From NCBI GenBank assembly GCA_963761735.1, contig CAVXHQ010000003.1, positions 1,116,001 through 1,180,000 on the forward strand: DNA of 64,000 bases, given 5' to 3'. Below, piece after piece: positions 18,797 through 26,912 of the stretch. The notes under the pieces are model-generated. The model was not told where the DNA came from. It ran no database searches and saw only the letters and a program-made list of their open reading frames with translations. Positions within the stretch are counted from its first letter, which is position 1; every line of letters begins with the position of its first letter. Both the position numbers and the translations under genes were made by a program. The DNA comes from CAVXHQ01 sp963761735 (GTDB lineage: Bacteria; Pseudomonadota; Alphaproteobacteria; Rhodobacterales; Rhodobacteraceae).

Positions 18797-18814
18797 GTCA
18801 TATCCGGCTATGAC
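18797..18814. promoter_or_regulatory. Candidate GntR operator
   Basis: GTCATA (18797-18802), six bases TCCGGC, then TATGAC (18809-18814) is a perfect inverted repeat centred between the divergent GH4 operon (start 18758) and the gntR gene (start 18873). Position and symmetry fit a HutC-type GntR dimer site controlling both directions. Inferred, not tested. Confidence 0.5.
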
Positions 18815-18872
18815 AAGATGATTCCCGCGCCACCCTTGACGCAGGCGCGCGCGCACCGCAACAGGGCCTCAT

Positions 18873-19640
18873 ATGATCATCGACCGCGCCTCGCCCCTGC
18901 CACTGTATCAACAGGTGAAACGGCACCTGCTCGATCTGATGGAATCGGGTGACATACCGGCGGGCACGAAACTGGCGTCGGAACGCCAGCTGATCGGCAG
19001 CCTCGGCGTCAGCCGCATCACCGTGCGCCACGCGATGCGCGAACTGGTGATGGAGGGGCATCTGAAGAGTTTTCCCGGCAAGGGGTTTTATCCCGCCTCG
19101 CCCGAAAACCGCCACGGCCGCCGCAGCTATGAGATCGACCTGCTGCGCAGTTTCACCGAAACCGCCCGTGCCCACGGCAGCCGCCCCGAAAGCAGGCTGG
19201 TGTCCGCCGGCCTTGTCCCCGCGACGGGGCAGGTCGCGCGCCTTCTGGGGGTGGGTCGTGGCGACGGTATCGTCGAATTGCGCCGCCTGCGTCTGATCGA
19301 CGGCGATGTGGTGATGCTGTGCTCGGACTGGCTGCCCGCTACCCGGGCGGCGGCGCTGCTCGATCTGGACTGGTCGGTTCCCGACCGGTCGCTCTATGCC
19401 GAACTGATCGGGCGTCTGGGTCTGCGCCCCTGTCGCGGCCGTACCGGCATTTCGGCGCGGCTGGCGACCGTATCCGAGATTGCGGACCTCGCTCTCGACG
19501 ATCCCGCGGCGGTTCTGGTGGTCGAACAGGTGGCCTGCGACGATGCGGGCCGGGTGATCAACGCCAGCCTCGCGATCCAGCGGCCCGATCTGTTTCCCAT
19601 GACGCTGGAACAAGGCGCTGCGCTGCCCACGTCCGAATAG
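18873..19640 (+). CDS. GntR-family (HutC type) transcriptional regulator
   Basis: 255 residues. The N-terminal winged helix-turn-helix is classic GntR (LYQQVKRHLLDLMESGDIPA, LASERQLIGSLGVSRITVRH). From about residue 85 a UTRA ligand-binding domain follows, ending ALSIQRPDLFPM-like (SLAIQRPDLFPMTLEQGAAL). UTRA regulators sense small sugars, often sugar phosphates. It is divergent from the GH4-kinase-importer operon and probably represses it through the palindrome at 18797-18814. Its downstream neighbour is convergent, with a run of ten G between. Confidence 0.92.
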   Translation: MIIDRASPLPLYQQVKRHLLDLMESGDIPAGTKLASERQLIGSLGVSRITVRHAMRELVMEGHLKSFPGKGFYPASPENRHGRRSYEIDLLRSFTETARAHGSRPESRLVSAGLVPATGQVARLLGVGRGDGIVELRRLRLIDGDVVMLCSDWLPATRAAALLDLDWSVPDRSLYAELIGRLGLRPCRGRTGISARLATVSEIADLALDDPAAVLVVEQVACDDAGRVINASLAIQRPDLFPMTLEQGAALPTSE

Positions 19641-19656
19641 GGTGGCGCGGATGGCC

Positions 19657-19666
19657 GGGGGGGGGG
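19657..19666. repeat. G10 homopolymer
   Basis: Ten consecutive G lie between the convergent gntR and transaldolase genes, outside both coding regions. Likely error-prone in replication and sequencing; no function seen. Confidence 0.6.
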
Positions 19667-19667
19667 C

Positions 19668-20336
19668 CTAGCCGGGTCCGTTGGCGATGCTGTTCTCGAA
19701 CGCTTCGGATGCGGCGGTCGTCAGGGGTTCGTCGATCAGCGCATGCGCGACGGTTGCGGAGATCGTCAGGGTTCTGACGCCGCAGCCGACGATCTCGAGA
19801 ACCTCGTCCACCGACCGGATCGAGGCTGCGAGGATACAGGTCGGGCGGTCGGCCGCCCCGGCAATCTCAACCATCCGCCGCAAATGGGCCGGCGCATCGA
19901 GGCCTGCATCGCGCATCCGCCCGACATAGGGCGCGATATAGGTGGCGCCGAGGGTCTGCGCCGCGATCATCTGCTTGGCGTGATAGCAGGCGGTCATCAG
20001 GATCGGCCGTTTCAGGGCCGCGATGGCTGGGGTGGCGCGGATACCCGCCTCGGTCAGCGGGATCTTCACGACCGTGGCGATTCCCGCCGCATCGCCCGCG
20101 TCATACAGCCGGTGCGCGAAATCGAGGTAGGTCGCGGCATCGCCGTAGACCTGCGCGTGAAGTTCCCGCGCGCCCAGCGACACGGCGCGCCGGGCCATCG
20201 CGCCCCAGTCGATGCGGGGATAGTCAAGGCCCGCGCGCGCCGCCAGCGTCGGGTTCGTCGTGATGCCGTGAAACAGGCCCGTCGGCAGCAGGTCTGCCCA
20301 GTCCGCGTCCACAGCACTGTCGAGATACAGCCGCAT
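19668..20336 (-). CDS. Transaldolase / fructose-6-phosphate aldolase-like protein
   Basis: Internal ATG 20336 (MRLYLDSAVDADW) is the proper start and overlaps the kinase stop, giving 222 residues, the size of the short Fsa/TalC class. It has the family pattern FHGITTNPTLAARAG, HAQVYGD, VVKIPLTEAGIRA with the Schiff-base lysine, MTACYHAKQMIAAQTLGATY and IAPYVGRMRDAG. It cleaves or forms ketose phosphates in the cytoplasm. Coupled to a PfkB kinase, it probably splits the phosphorylated sugar. The exact substrate is unknown. Confidence 0.85.
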   Translation of the reverse strand: MRLYLDSAVDADWADLLPTGLFHGITTNPTLAARAGLDYPRIDWGAMARRAVSLGARELHAQVYGDAATYLDFAHRLYDAGDAAGIATVVKIPLTEAGIRATPAIAALKRPILMTACYHAKQMIAAQTLGATYIAPYVGRMRDAGLDAPAHLRRMVEIAGAADRPTCILAASIRSVDEVLEIVGCGVRTLTISATVAHALIDEPLTTAASEAFENSIANGPG

Positions 20337-21256
20337 CAGCGCAGCGCCGCGTCGAGTTCCGCCGCCGTCGGCGGCTGGCATCCCCGCCTGCCGCAGTTGA
20401 TTGCCGCCGCCGTCGAGGCCCGCACGAGCAGGGTGCGCAGCGCCGCGTCGCTATCCGGCATGTCGCGCAGCGCGCCGGCCAGCAGCGTCGCCATGAACGT
20501 ATCGCCCGCGCCGACCGTATCGACGAGGGTGGGCACCGGGGCCGCCGGGATCTGCACCGACACGTCCCCCGCATGGCCGATGGCGCCCTTCGGCCCCAGC
20601 GTCACGACGAACAGGCGCGCGGCGATGCGGGCGCGCAAGCGCGCGATGATCTCGTCGAGCGTTCGGTCGGGATACAGCCATTCGAGGTCTTCATCGCTGA
20701 TCTTCAGAATATCGGCGCTGTCCATCATCCGTTCGATCCGGGCGGTGAACGTCGCGCGGTCCGGGATCAGCGACGGGCGCACGTTCGGATCGATGGAGCA
20801 CAGGATGCCGCGCGCCTTGCAGGCCGCGAACACCGCCTCCCATGCGGCGGCGTCGGCGCCGTCGACCAGCGCGAGAGAGCCGATCTGGAAAGCGCGCGTG
20901 CCGTCGGGGATCAGCGCCATGATGCCGTCCTGCGTGACCATCCGTTCCGCCGTGCCGGTGCGATAGAATGCATAGGACGGTGCGTCGTCCACGATCGACA
21001 CGACGGCCATCGACGTGGGCTCTGCCCGCCGCGCGCCGGTCAGGGTGACACCCGCCGCCGCGATGTGGGAGGCCAGCAGTTCGCCGAGGCTGTCGCGCGA
21101 AATCGGCGTGACATAGGCCACGTCCTCGCCCTGTTGACCCAATGCCGCGGCGCAGTTGTACGGAGAGCCGCCGGGATTCGCCTGATAGACCGGTTTGTTG
21201 TCCTGCGTGCCCGTCTGCACCAGGTCGATCAGGTTTTCGCCGCCCACGATGATCAT
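20336..21256 (-). CDS. PfkB-family sugar kinase (fructokinase-like)
   Basis: ATG 21256 sits behind AGGAGGG, giving 306 residues. Fructokinase-like sequence: MIIVGGENLIDLVQ start, NPGGSPYNCAAALGQQGEDV, and the C-terminal LVDTVGAGDTFMATLLAGAL with catalytic aspartate. It is coupled by ATGA to the transaldolase-like gene, so the pair probably phosphorylates then cleaves one sugar. It lies divergent from modA across 213 bases that contain a 15-bp minisatellite. Confidence 0.88.
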   Translation of the reverse strand: MIIVGGENLIDLVQTGTQDNKPVYQANPGGSPYNCAAALGQQGEDVAYVTPISRDSLGELLASHIAAAGVTLTGARRAEPTSMAVVSIVDDAPSYAFYRTGTAERMVTQDGIMALIPDGTRAFQIGSLALVDGADAAAWEAVFAACKARGILCSIDPNVRPSLIPDRATFTARIERMMDSADILKISDEDLEWLYPDRTLDEIIARLRARIAARLFVVTLGPKGAIGHAGDVSVQIPAAPVPTLVDTVGAGDTFMATLLAGALRDMPDSDAALRTLLVRASTAAAINCGRRGCQPPTAAELDAALR

Positions 21257-21322
21257 CGCATCCCTCCTGCCCATGCCGTGCGGAACAAGTGGCGCAAAAC
21301 GCGGGCGGGTGCAAATTGCGAA

Positions 21323-21397
21323 ATGGACGGGGCCTGTATGGACGGGGCCGACGTGGACGGGGCCGACGTGGGCGGGGCCGGTATGGGCGGGGTCGAC
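21323..21397. repeat. 15-bp tandem repeat, five copies
   Basis: Five head-to-tail copies of a GC-rich 15-bp unit, roughly RTGGRCGGGGYCSRY, fill 21323-21397 between the sugar kinase and modA. Read on the plus strand in the modA frame it would encode MDGAC-MDGAD-VDGAD-type pentapeptides, but that frame lies upstream of the modA signal peptide and is not thought to be translated. It resembles replication-slippage expansion. Confidence 0.75.
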
Positions 21398-21469
21398 GTC
21401 CCCCCTTGCAACCGGACCCGGCTCTGCCGCATCGTGCCCTCCACACCGTCATCCGCACGAAAGACCCCG

Positions 21470-22210
21470 ATGCGCCTGAGCCTTCTCCTTATTGTGTGCC
21501 TGTGGGCCGGGTCCGCCACGGCCGAACGCATCGTGGTGTTTGCCGCCGCCAGTCTGAAACTCCCGCTGGACGAGATTGCGGCGCGGTGGACGGCGCAGAC
21601 CGGCGACGAGATCGCCCTCGCCTATGGCGGCAGCGGTGCGATGGCGCAGCAGATCCTGCAGGGCGCGCCCGCGCAGGTGTTCCTGTCGGCCAATCCCGAG
21701 TGGATGAACGTGGTCGAGGCGGCGGACTTGCTGGTGCCGGGATCCCGCGCCGACCTGCTGACCAACCATCTGGTCGTGATCGGTCCGCCCGATGCCGAAC
21801 CGATGTTGCAACTGTCCGAATTGCCGGCGCGTCTGGGCGACGGCCGTCTTGCGGTGGGGCAGGTGGGATCGGTCCCCGCCGGGATCTACGCCCGCGCGGC
21901 ATTCGAAAATCTGGGCCTGTGGGACACGCTGTCGCAACGCCTGATCGAAACCGACAGCGTCACTGCCGCCCTGCGCCTCGTCGCCCTTGGCGAGGCCCCC
22001 TTCGGTGTCGTCTATCAAAGTGATGTCCACGGTCGCACGGATGTCCGGCTGGTCGCCGGTTTTCCACAGGGCAGCCATCCCCGCATCCTCTATCCCGCCG
22101 CGGCTCTGCGCGGGGCATCTCCGCGGGCTCTGGCGTTCCTCGCGCATCTGCGCGACTCGCGGACCCTGCTGAGTTTCGCCGCCGCCGGTTTCCCCCGCGC
22201 GCCCGGATGA
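21470..22210 (+). CDS. modA: Molybdate-binding periplasmic protein ModA
   Basis: ATG 21470 gives 246 residues with a Sec signal peptide (MRLSLLLIVCLWAGSATA). The open frame extends far upstream, antisense to the kinase, but the signal peptide fixes the start. Mature protein has ModA landmarks: VFAAASLKLPLDEIAARW, YGGSGAMAQQILQGAPA and VFLSANPEWMN, then VGSVPAGIYARAAFENLGLW. It captures molybdate or tungstate in the periplasm for ModBC. The stop codon lies inside a 17-bp minisatellite that leads into modB. Confidence 0.92.
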   Translation: MRLSLLLIVCLWAGSATAERIVVFAAASLKLPLDEIAARWTAQTGDEIALAYGGSGAMAQQILQGAPAQVFLSANPEWMNVVEAADLLVPGSRADLLTNHLVVIGPPDAEPMLQLSELPARLGDGRLAVGQVGSVPAGIYARAAFENLGLWDTLSQRLIETDSVTAALRLVALGEAPFGVVYQSDVHGRTDVRLVAGFPQGSHPRILYPAAALRGASPRALAFLAHLRDSRTLLSFAAAGFPRAPG

Positions 22211-22271
22211 TGGCGGAGCCGGATGTTGGGCGGGGCCGGATGATGCAGGGGGCCGGATGATGCAGGGGGCC
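22205..22271. repeat. 17-bp tandem repeat spanning the modA stop and modB start
   Basis: Two exact copies of GGATGATGCAGGGGGCC (22238-22254 and 22255-22271) are preceded by two degenerate copies (22205-22220 and 22221-22237). The array covers the modA stop codon, the whole modA-modB spacer and the first codons of modB. The unit is not a multiple of three, so a change in copy number would move the modB start relative to upstream sequence. Confidence 0.8.
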
Positions 22272-22976
22272 GGCTGGCCGACGGACTGGCTGGGTCCGCA
22301 GGAATGGCAGGCGGTGCGCCTGTCGGTGCTGGTGTCGTTCTGCGCCGTCGCGGCGAGCCTGCCGGTGGCGATGCTGACCGCCTATGCCCTCGCCCGGTGG
22401 CGGTTTACCGGGCGGGGCGCGCTCAACGCGCTGGTGCATCTGCCGCTGATCCTGCCGCCGGTCGTCACCGGCTATCTGCTGTTGCTGACATTCGGGCGCA
22501 ACGGCGCGGTCGGCGGGTTTCTCTACGATACCTTCGGCATCACCCTGGCGTTTCGCTGGACCGGTGCGGTCCTTGCCGCTGCCGTCATGGCGTTTCCGCT
22601 GATCGTGCGGGCGATGCGCCTGTCGATCGAGGCGGTGGACCCCCGGCTCGAGTCGGCGGCAGGCACGCTGGGCGCGCATCCGGTGCGGGTGTTCTGCACG
22701 ATCACGCTGCCACTGATAGCACCGGGCGTGCTGGCGGGCACGATCATCGGGTTCGCCAAGGCGATGGGCGAATTCGGCGCGACGATCACCTTTGCCGCCG
22801 CGATTCCGGGTGAAACGCTTACTTTGCCCTCTGCGATCTACGCATTCCTTCAGGTGCCCGGCGGATCGGAGGGGGCGGTGCGTCTCGTCATCGTGTCGCT
22901 GGCGATTTCGCTGGGCGCGATTGCCCTGTCCGAGGCTCTTGCCGCGCGGATGATCGCACGCGGACGACGGACGTGA
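22257..22976 (+). CDS. modB: Molybdate ABC transporter permease ModB
   Basis: 239 residues with five hydrophobic segments. ModB landmarks are LSVLVSFCAVAASLPVAMLT, LVHLPLILPPVVTGYLLLLT and the ABC-docking EAA loop AAGTLGAHPVRVFCTITLPL. Two adjacent ATG codons (22257 and 22260) lie within the repeat array, with AGGGGG upstream acting as ribosome-binding site. It forms the inner-membrane channel and is coupled to modC by GTGA. Confidence 0.93.
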   Translation: MMQGAGWPTDWLGPQEWQAVRLSVLVSFCAVAASLPVAMLTAYALARWRFTGRGALNALVHLPLILPPVVTGYLLLLTFGRNGAVGGFLYDTFGITLAFRWTGAVLAAAVMAFPLIVRAMRLSIEAVDPRLESAAGTLGAHPVRVFCTITLPLIAPGVLAGTIIGFAKAMGEFGATITFAAAIPGETLTLPSAIYAFLQVPGGSEGAVRLVIVSLAISLGAIALSEALAARMIARGRRT

Positions 22977-24142
22977 GCGGCCTGACCGTCGTGTTGCGCC
23001 ACCGGTTCGACCGGTCGGGCAGGTCCGGCCGGTCGGGCGGGGCTGGCGGGTTCGCGCTGGACGTGGATTTCGACGCACCGCCCGGGGTGACGGCGCTTTT
23101 CGGACGTTCTGGGGCGGGCAAATCCTCGGTGCTGGCGGCCATCGCGGGGCTGTTGCGGCCCGACCATGCGCGCATTGTCGCGGGCGGGCGCGTCCTCGTC
23201 GATACCGATGCGCGCACATCGGTCGCGCTGCACCGACGCCGGGTTGGCTGCGTGTTTCAGGACGCGCGCCTGTTTGCGCATATGACCGTTCGCCAGAACC
23301 TGCGCTACGGAATGGCGCGCGGGCGCTCCGAGGCCCGGATCGCCGATTTCCTCGGCCTCACCCCGCTGCTTGGCCGCCGCCCCGGCGCGCTGTCAGGCGG
23401 CGAGACGAGCCGGGTGGCCATCGGACGCGCCTTGCTGAGCGACCCCGACATCCTGCTGATGGATGAGCCGCTTGCCGCCCTCGACGGTTCTCGCAAGGCC
23501 GAGATCCTGCCTTATCTGGCGCGCCTGCGCGACGAGACGCGGATCCCGATCCTCTACGTCAGCCACGCGCTGGACGAAGTGGGGCAACTGGCGAACCGCC
23601 TCGTCGTGATCGAGGCGGGGCGGATCGCCGCACAGGGGCCCGCCGCCGATCTGCTGGCCGATCCGGCGATGGTGCCGCATCTGGGGCCACGCGGCGTCGG
23701 CGCCGTGTTGACGGGGCGGATCGTGGCGCATCACGACGACGGGCTGAGCGAGGTTGCGGTGCCCGGCGGCACCCTGTTCGTGCCGCGTCGCGCGCAGGAC
23801 ATCGGCGACCGGCTGCGGTTGCGCATCGCGGCGGGTGACGTGATCCTGTCGCGGCAACCGCCGCAGGGGCTGTCCGCGCTCAACGTCCTCGTCGGGCGGA
23901 TCACGGCGATCGGTGCGGACCCCGACAAAGGGGCGCCGGCCGCACCGGATGCGGGCGTTTCCGTTCGGATCGCCCTTGGCGGCTGTACCGGGCCGCGCGA
24001 CGCGGCATTGCTGGCGCAGGTGACGCAACGCTCGGCCACGGCATTGCACCTCGCGGTGGGACAACAGGTCCACATGATCCTCAAGACAATCGCCGTGGCA
24101 CCCGGCGATATCGGAGAAGCGGGCGAAAGTTATGTCGGATAA
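22973..24142 (+). CDS. modC: Molybdate ABC transporter ATPase ModC
   Basis: 389 residues starting at GTG 22973, overlapping the modB stop. Walker A FGRSGAGKSS, signature LSGGETSRVAIGRALL, Walker B ILLMDEPLAALDGSRK and H-loop LYVSHALDEV are intact. The C-terminal ~130 residues form the MOP/TOBE oxyanion-binding region. The N-terminus carries an unusual Arg-Ser-Gly-rich insert (FDRSGRSGRSGGAGG), again low complexity like the repeats upstream. No modE is seen nearby. Confidence 0.93.
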   Translation: MSGLTVVLRHRFDRSGRSGRSGGAGGFALDVDFDAPPGVTALFGRSGAGKSSVLAAIAGLLRPDHARIVAGGRVLVDTDARTSVALHRRRVGCVFQDARLFAHMTVRQNLRYGMARGRSEARIADFLGLTPLLGRRPGALSGGETSRVAIGRALLSDPDILLMDEPLAALDGSRKAEILPYLARLRDETRIPILYVSHALDEVGQLANRLVVIEAGRIAAQGPAADLLADPAMVPHLGPRGVGAVLTGRIVAHHDDGLSEVAVPGGTLFVPRRAQDIGDRLRLRIAAGDVILSRQPPQGLSALNVLVGRITAIGADPDKGAPAAPDAGVSVRIALGGCTGPRDAALLAQVTQRSATALHLAVGQQVHMILKTIAVAPGDIGEAGESYVG

Positions 24143-24226
24143 CGTGACACCGGCGATTGACCTTGCTAGGGGAGGCGCTGAATTGCGCGGCGGGGGTGCG
24201 TCACGACGCCACGAACGGGAGACGGC

Positions 24227-24316
24227 ATGACACGACGGTCCGCAGCGATAATGCCCAAACCGGTCGTCGGCGCGATGACCGGCACCGCCGCACAAAACCG
24301 CCGGGTCCAGTTGTGA
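24227..24316 (+). CDS. Possible 29-residue leader peptide upstream of rfbD
   Basis: ATG 24227 is preceded by GGGAGA and opens a 29-codon frame starting MTRRSAAIMPKPVVGAMTG, whose TGA overlaps the GTG start of rfbD (TTGTGA). It would couple translation of rfbD. No family is recognised, and chance cannot be excluded. Confidence 0.3.
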   Translation: MTRRSAAIMPKPVVGAMTGTAAQNRRVQL

Positions 24317-25215
24317 GAGCCGTCGTTTTCGGTCAGTCGGGGCAGGTCGCGACAGAATTGCAACGGATGGCCGGGGCCGCGGGTGTGAGCCTGATCGTGC
24401 TGGGCCGTGAGGCCGCGGATCTGAGCAATCCCGAGGCCGTCGTGCGCGTTTTAACCGGCCTGTTGCCCGCCACCGACGTTGTGATCAACGCTGCCGCCTT
24501 TACCGCCGTCGATCTGGCCGAGACGCAGGAGGCCGAGGCCCATGTCGTCAACGCTGCCGCTCCGGCGGCGATTGCGGCGCTGACGGCGGCGCGCGGCATC
24601 CCCTTCATCCATATCTCGACCGATTATGTTTTCGACGGCAGCGGCACGGCACCTTTCGCGCCCGGCGACGCGACCGGTCCGCTGGGCGCCTATGGCCGCA
24701 CGAAATTGGCCGGTGAGGAGGGCATCCGCACCGCCGGTGGTCCGCACGCGATCCTGCGGACCTCATGGGTGTTTTCCGCCACCGGAAGCAATTTCGTCAA
24801 GACGGTGTTGCGCCTGGCACAGACGCGGTCCGGTCTGTCGATGATAGACGATCAGATCGGCGGGCCGACATCGGCGGCGAGTATCGCGGCGGCGATCTAC
24901 GGCGTTGCACGCGCGATGACCGAGGCCGAAGGCGCCGCCGCGCTGAGCGGTACCTATCATTTCGCAGGCGCGCCGGATGTCAGCTGGGCCGACTTCGCGC
25001 GGCAGATCCTTATGCGGTCCGGCCTGTCAGTGCCGGTGCAGGATATTCCGGCAACCAGCTATCCGACGCCCGCGCGCAGACCGGCCAATTCGCGCCTCGA
25101 TTGCGCGTCGATGACAGCGACCTTCGGCATTCCGCGTCCCGACTGGCGCGCGGACCTTGCCCATGTGCTTGCCGATCTTGGCGTGGCCCCCGTGCGCCGC
25201 AGCACCCGCACCTGA
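24313..25215 (+). CDS. rfbD: dTDP-4-dehydrorhamnose reductase
   Basis: GTG 24313 is chosen because the Rossmann start VRAVVFGQSGQVATEL begins here; sequence upstream is not conserved-looking. This gives 300 residues. RmlD features: INAAAFTAVDLAE, the STDYVFDG block, YGRTKLAGEEGIR (Tyr and Lys of the SDR catalytic pair), LRTSWVFSATGSNFVKTVLR and DQIGGPTSA. It makes dTDP-L-rhamnose in the last step of the Rml pathway. rfbA, rfbB and rfbC are not in the window, so they must lie elsewhere if the pathway is complete. First gene of the EPS region. Confidence 0.9.
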   Translation: MRAVVFGQSGQVATELQRMAGAAGVSLIVLGREAADLSNPEAVVRVLTGLLPATDVVINAAAFTAVDLAETQEAEAHVVNAAAPAAIAALTAARGIPFIHISTDYVFDGSGTAPFAPGDATGPLGAYGRTKLAGEEGIRTAGGPHAILRTSWVFSATGSNFVKTVLRLAQTRSGLSMIDDQIGGPTSAASIAAAIYGVARAMTEAEGAAALSGTYHFAGAPDVSWADFARQILMRSGLSVPVQDIPATSYPTPARRPANSRLDCASMTATFGIPRPDWRADLAHVLADLGVAPVRRSTRT

Positions 25216-26121
25216 AATCTGCCGCTCAGGCCCGACACGGCCCGCCGCTGCCGCCAGCAAGCGCGGATCGGCGGCCGCTGACGTCAGGCGGGAACCCGCG
25301 CAACCGTTCCGACGCGTCGATTCGGCCTTTGGACGCCCTCTGATTCCCCGCGAAACCCGAATCACTTCGCCGTTTCCCCTTCCGCCATCGAAACAATATG
25401 GACGTTTAGGGGATAATTGCGCGGTTTGCTGAAACAGCGGACACAGCGGACGCGGCCCGTCTTAACTTTTATCGCCGGCACCGGGGCCCACGGCAGGACA
25501 GGGCGGCACCTGTCCGGGTTGTGGTTAATCTGACGTAGCGTCCATCCGGGAACGGCACCCATAGTTCGGGTGCAAAGTGTCTCTGGTATCGCTACAATGC
25601 GCGGTATCGCGCTTATTGACCATAACCCGACGGCAATTGGCACAGTTTAGACCAGCAATAGCCGCTTGTGGCGAGGGATTAGTCAGGGGTTCCTGACACT
25701 CCTCGCCGTCACGAAGGGGAGGAACGGGGCGGATCTTTTCCCTCTCCGCACCGTTTCGCGACCGCTAGACAGCGGCTACGACACCATGAATCACGCGTAA
25801 AGTGATTGCCAATCATAGTGAACGACGATCGGAACGAATTGACTGAAATCTCGATCAAATGCTTATGTCCAAGTGTCGGGTGGCACAAATCGATGTGACC
25901 CGCAGACGAAAACCGGTCCGGCTGCCTGGACGCAGGTTCTACCAAAAGGGGGCCGGCACCGGACCCTGCCCGCAAATACCCCAGCGTTCGAAAGAACCCG
26001 GGAGCGGGATTGCTGAAGGAGGGCGACGTGATCTGCACGATCCGCCCTGGCGTTCGAAACCGCGCCGAGACGAGATTTTTTCTGGACGGCGTGCCGTCCA
26101 TTTCCCTGGGGAGGGAAAAAC
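25216..26121. promoter_or_regulatory. Long intergenic region upstream of exoY
   Basis: About 900 bases without a credible gene, less GC-rich than the surroundings between about 25360 and 25870. It contains inverted repeats GGACAGG-6-CCTGTCC (25496-25515) and GCACCC-7-GGGTGC (25555-25573), and a tandem ACAGCGGAC pair near 25434-25451. TTGACT at 25839-25844 is a possible -35 but no good -10 follows. The size and position suggest the main regulatory region of the EPS locus. Short frames here lack ribosome-binding sites and family similarity. Confidence 0.5.
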
Positions 26122-26839
26122 GTGAGCTATCAATTTCGAGCTGCCCTCGATGGACCGAATGCGCCGCAGACGATCATGCCGTCGACAAGCATTGCACCAA
26201 CTCATTTTGTGCCCAAAACCCGTACCTTGCCCGGAATATACCGCGCCCATTTAAAGCGATTTCTGGACATTGCCATCGTTCTGATGGCGTCCGTACCGGT
26301 CGCGTTCACCGTATTCCTGCTTGCCGTCGTCATCTCGCTGGATGGACGCCGGCCCTGGTACTTTCAGGAGCGGGTCGGTCGGGGCGGGCGGGTGTTTCGC
26401 ATGGTGAAACTGCGCACGATGGTGCACGATGCCGACCGGGTTCTCGACGGGTATCTGGCGGCCGATCCTGCCGCCCGCGACGAATGGGATCACCACCAGA
26501 AACTGCGCCGCGATCCGCGGATCACCGCCATCGGCGGGTTCCTGCGCCGGGCTTCCCTCGATGAGCTGCCGCAGCTGTGGAACGTATTCGTCGGCGAGAT
26601 GTCGATCGTCGGACCGCGCCCGATGATGGGCTCGCAGCGCGTGATGTATCCCGGCACCGAGTACTACGAGATGCGGCCGGGCATCACCGGCTTCTGGCAG
26701 ATTTCCGTGCGCAACGAGTTCGAGCTTTGCCGAACGCGCCTCTTTTGACCGCCACTATTTCCGCGAACTGTCGTTTCTGACCGACCTTGGCGTCATCGCC
26801 AGAACATTCCGGGTCGTGTTGCGCGCCACGGGCGTCTGA
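26122..26839 (+). pseudogene. exoY: ExoY-type priming sugar-phosphate transferase, frameshifted near the end
   Basis: GTG 26122 follows GGGGAGGG. The protein is a polyprenyl-phosphate sugar phosphotransferase that starts EPS repeat-unit synthesis: a transmembrane segment (FLDIAIVLMASVPVAFTVFL), FQERVGRGGRVFRMVKLRTM, RRASLDELPQLWNVFVGEMS and IVGPRPMM. The frame given ends at 26748 after GITGFWQISVRNEFELCRTR. In the +1 frame the expected C-terminus continues as SFAERASFDRHYFRELSFL and stops at 26839. An extra T in GAGTTCGAGC (about 26716-26724) explains it. Restored length is about 238 residues. If the indel is real, the priming enzyme loses ~40 conserved residues and EPS would probably not be made. 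A strong terminator follows. Confidence 0.85.
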
Positions 26840-26861
26840 TCCTCGCAACATGACGCTGCCG

Positions 26862-26885
26862 GGCCGCCCTTCGGGGCGGTCTTTT
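26862..26885 (+). terminator. Rho-independent terminator after exoY
   Basis: A GC-rich 8-bp stem with one G-T pair (26862-26869 with 26874-26881) is closed by a TTCG tetraloop in the extra-stable C-UUCG-G arrangement and followed by TTTT (26882-26885). It ends the exoY transcript and separates it from the convergent glycosyltransferase gene. Confidence 0.85.
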
Positions 26886-26912
26886 GCGTTTTCGGTTCCG
26901 GGGGCTCGCGTC

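Noticed and set aside
20573..21469. N-terminal extension of modA by about 300 codons
   Set aside because: It runs antisense to the sugar kinase and through the 15-bp repeats; the Sec signal peptide at 21470 marks the real start.
25434..25451. Short direct repeat ACAGCGGAC x2 considered as a CRISPR or iteron start
   Set aside because: Only two copies, adjacent, with no spacer pattern and no cas or rep gene nearby.
25859..26125. 88-codon frame upstream of exoY
   Set aside because: No ribosome-binding site or family similarity, and it lies in the presumed regulatory region.
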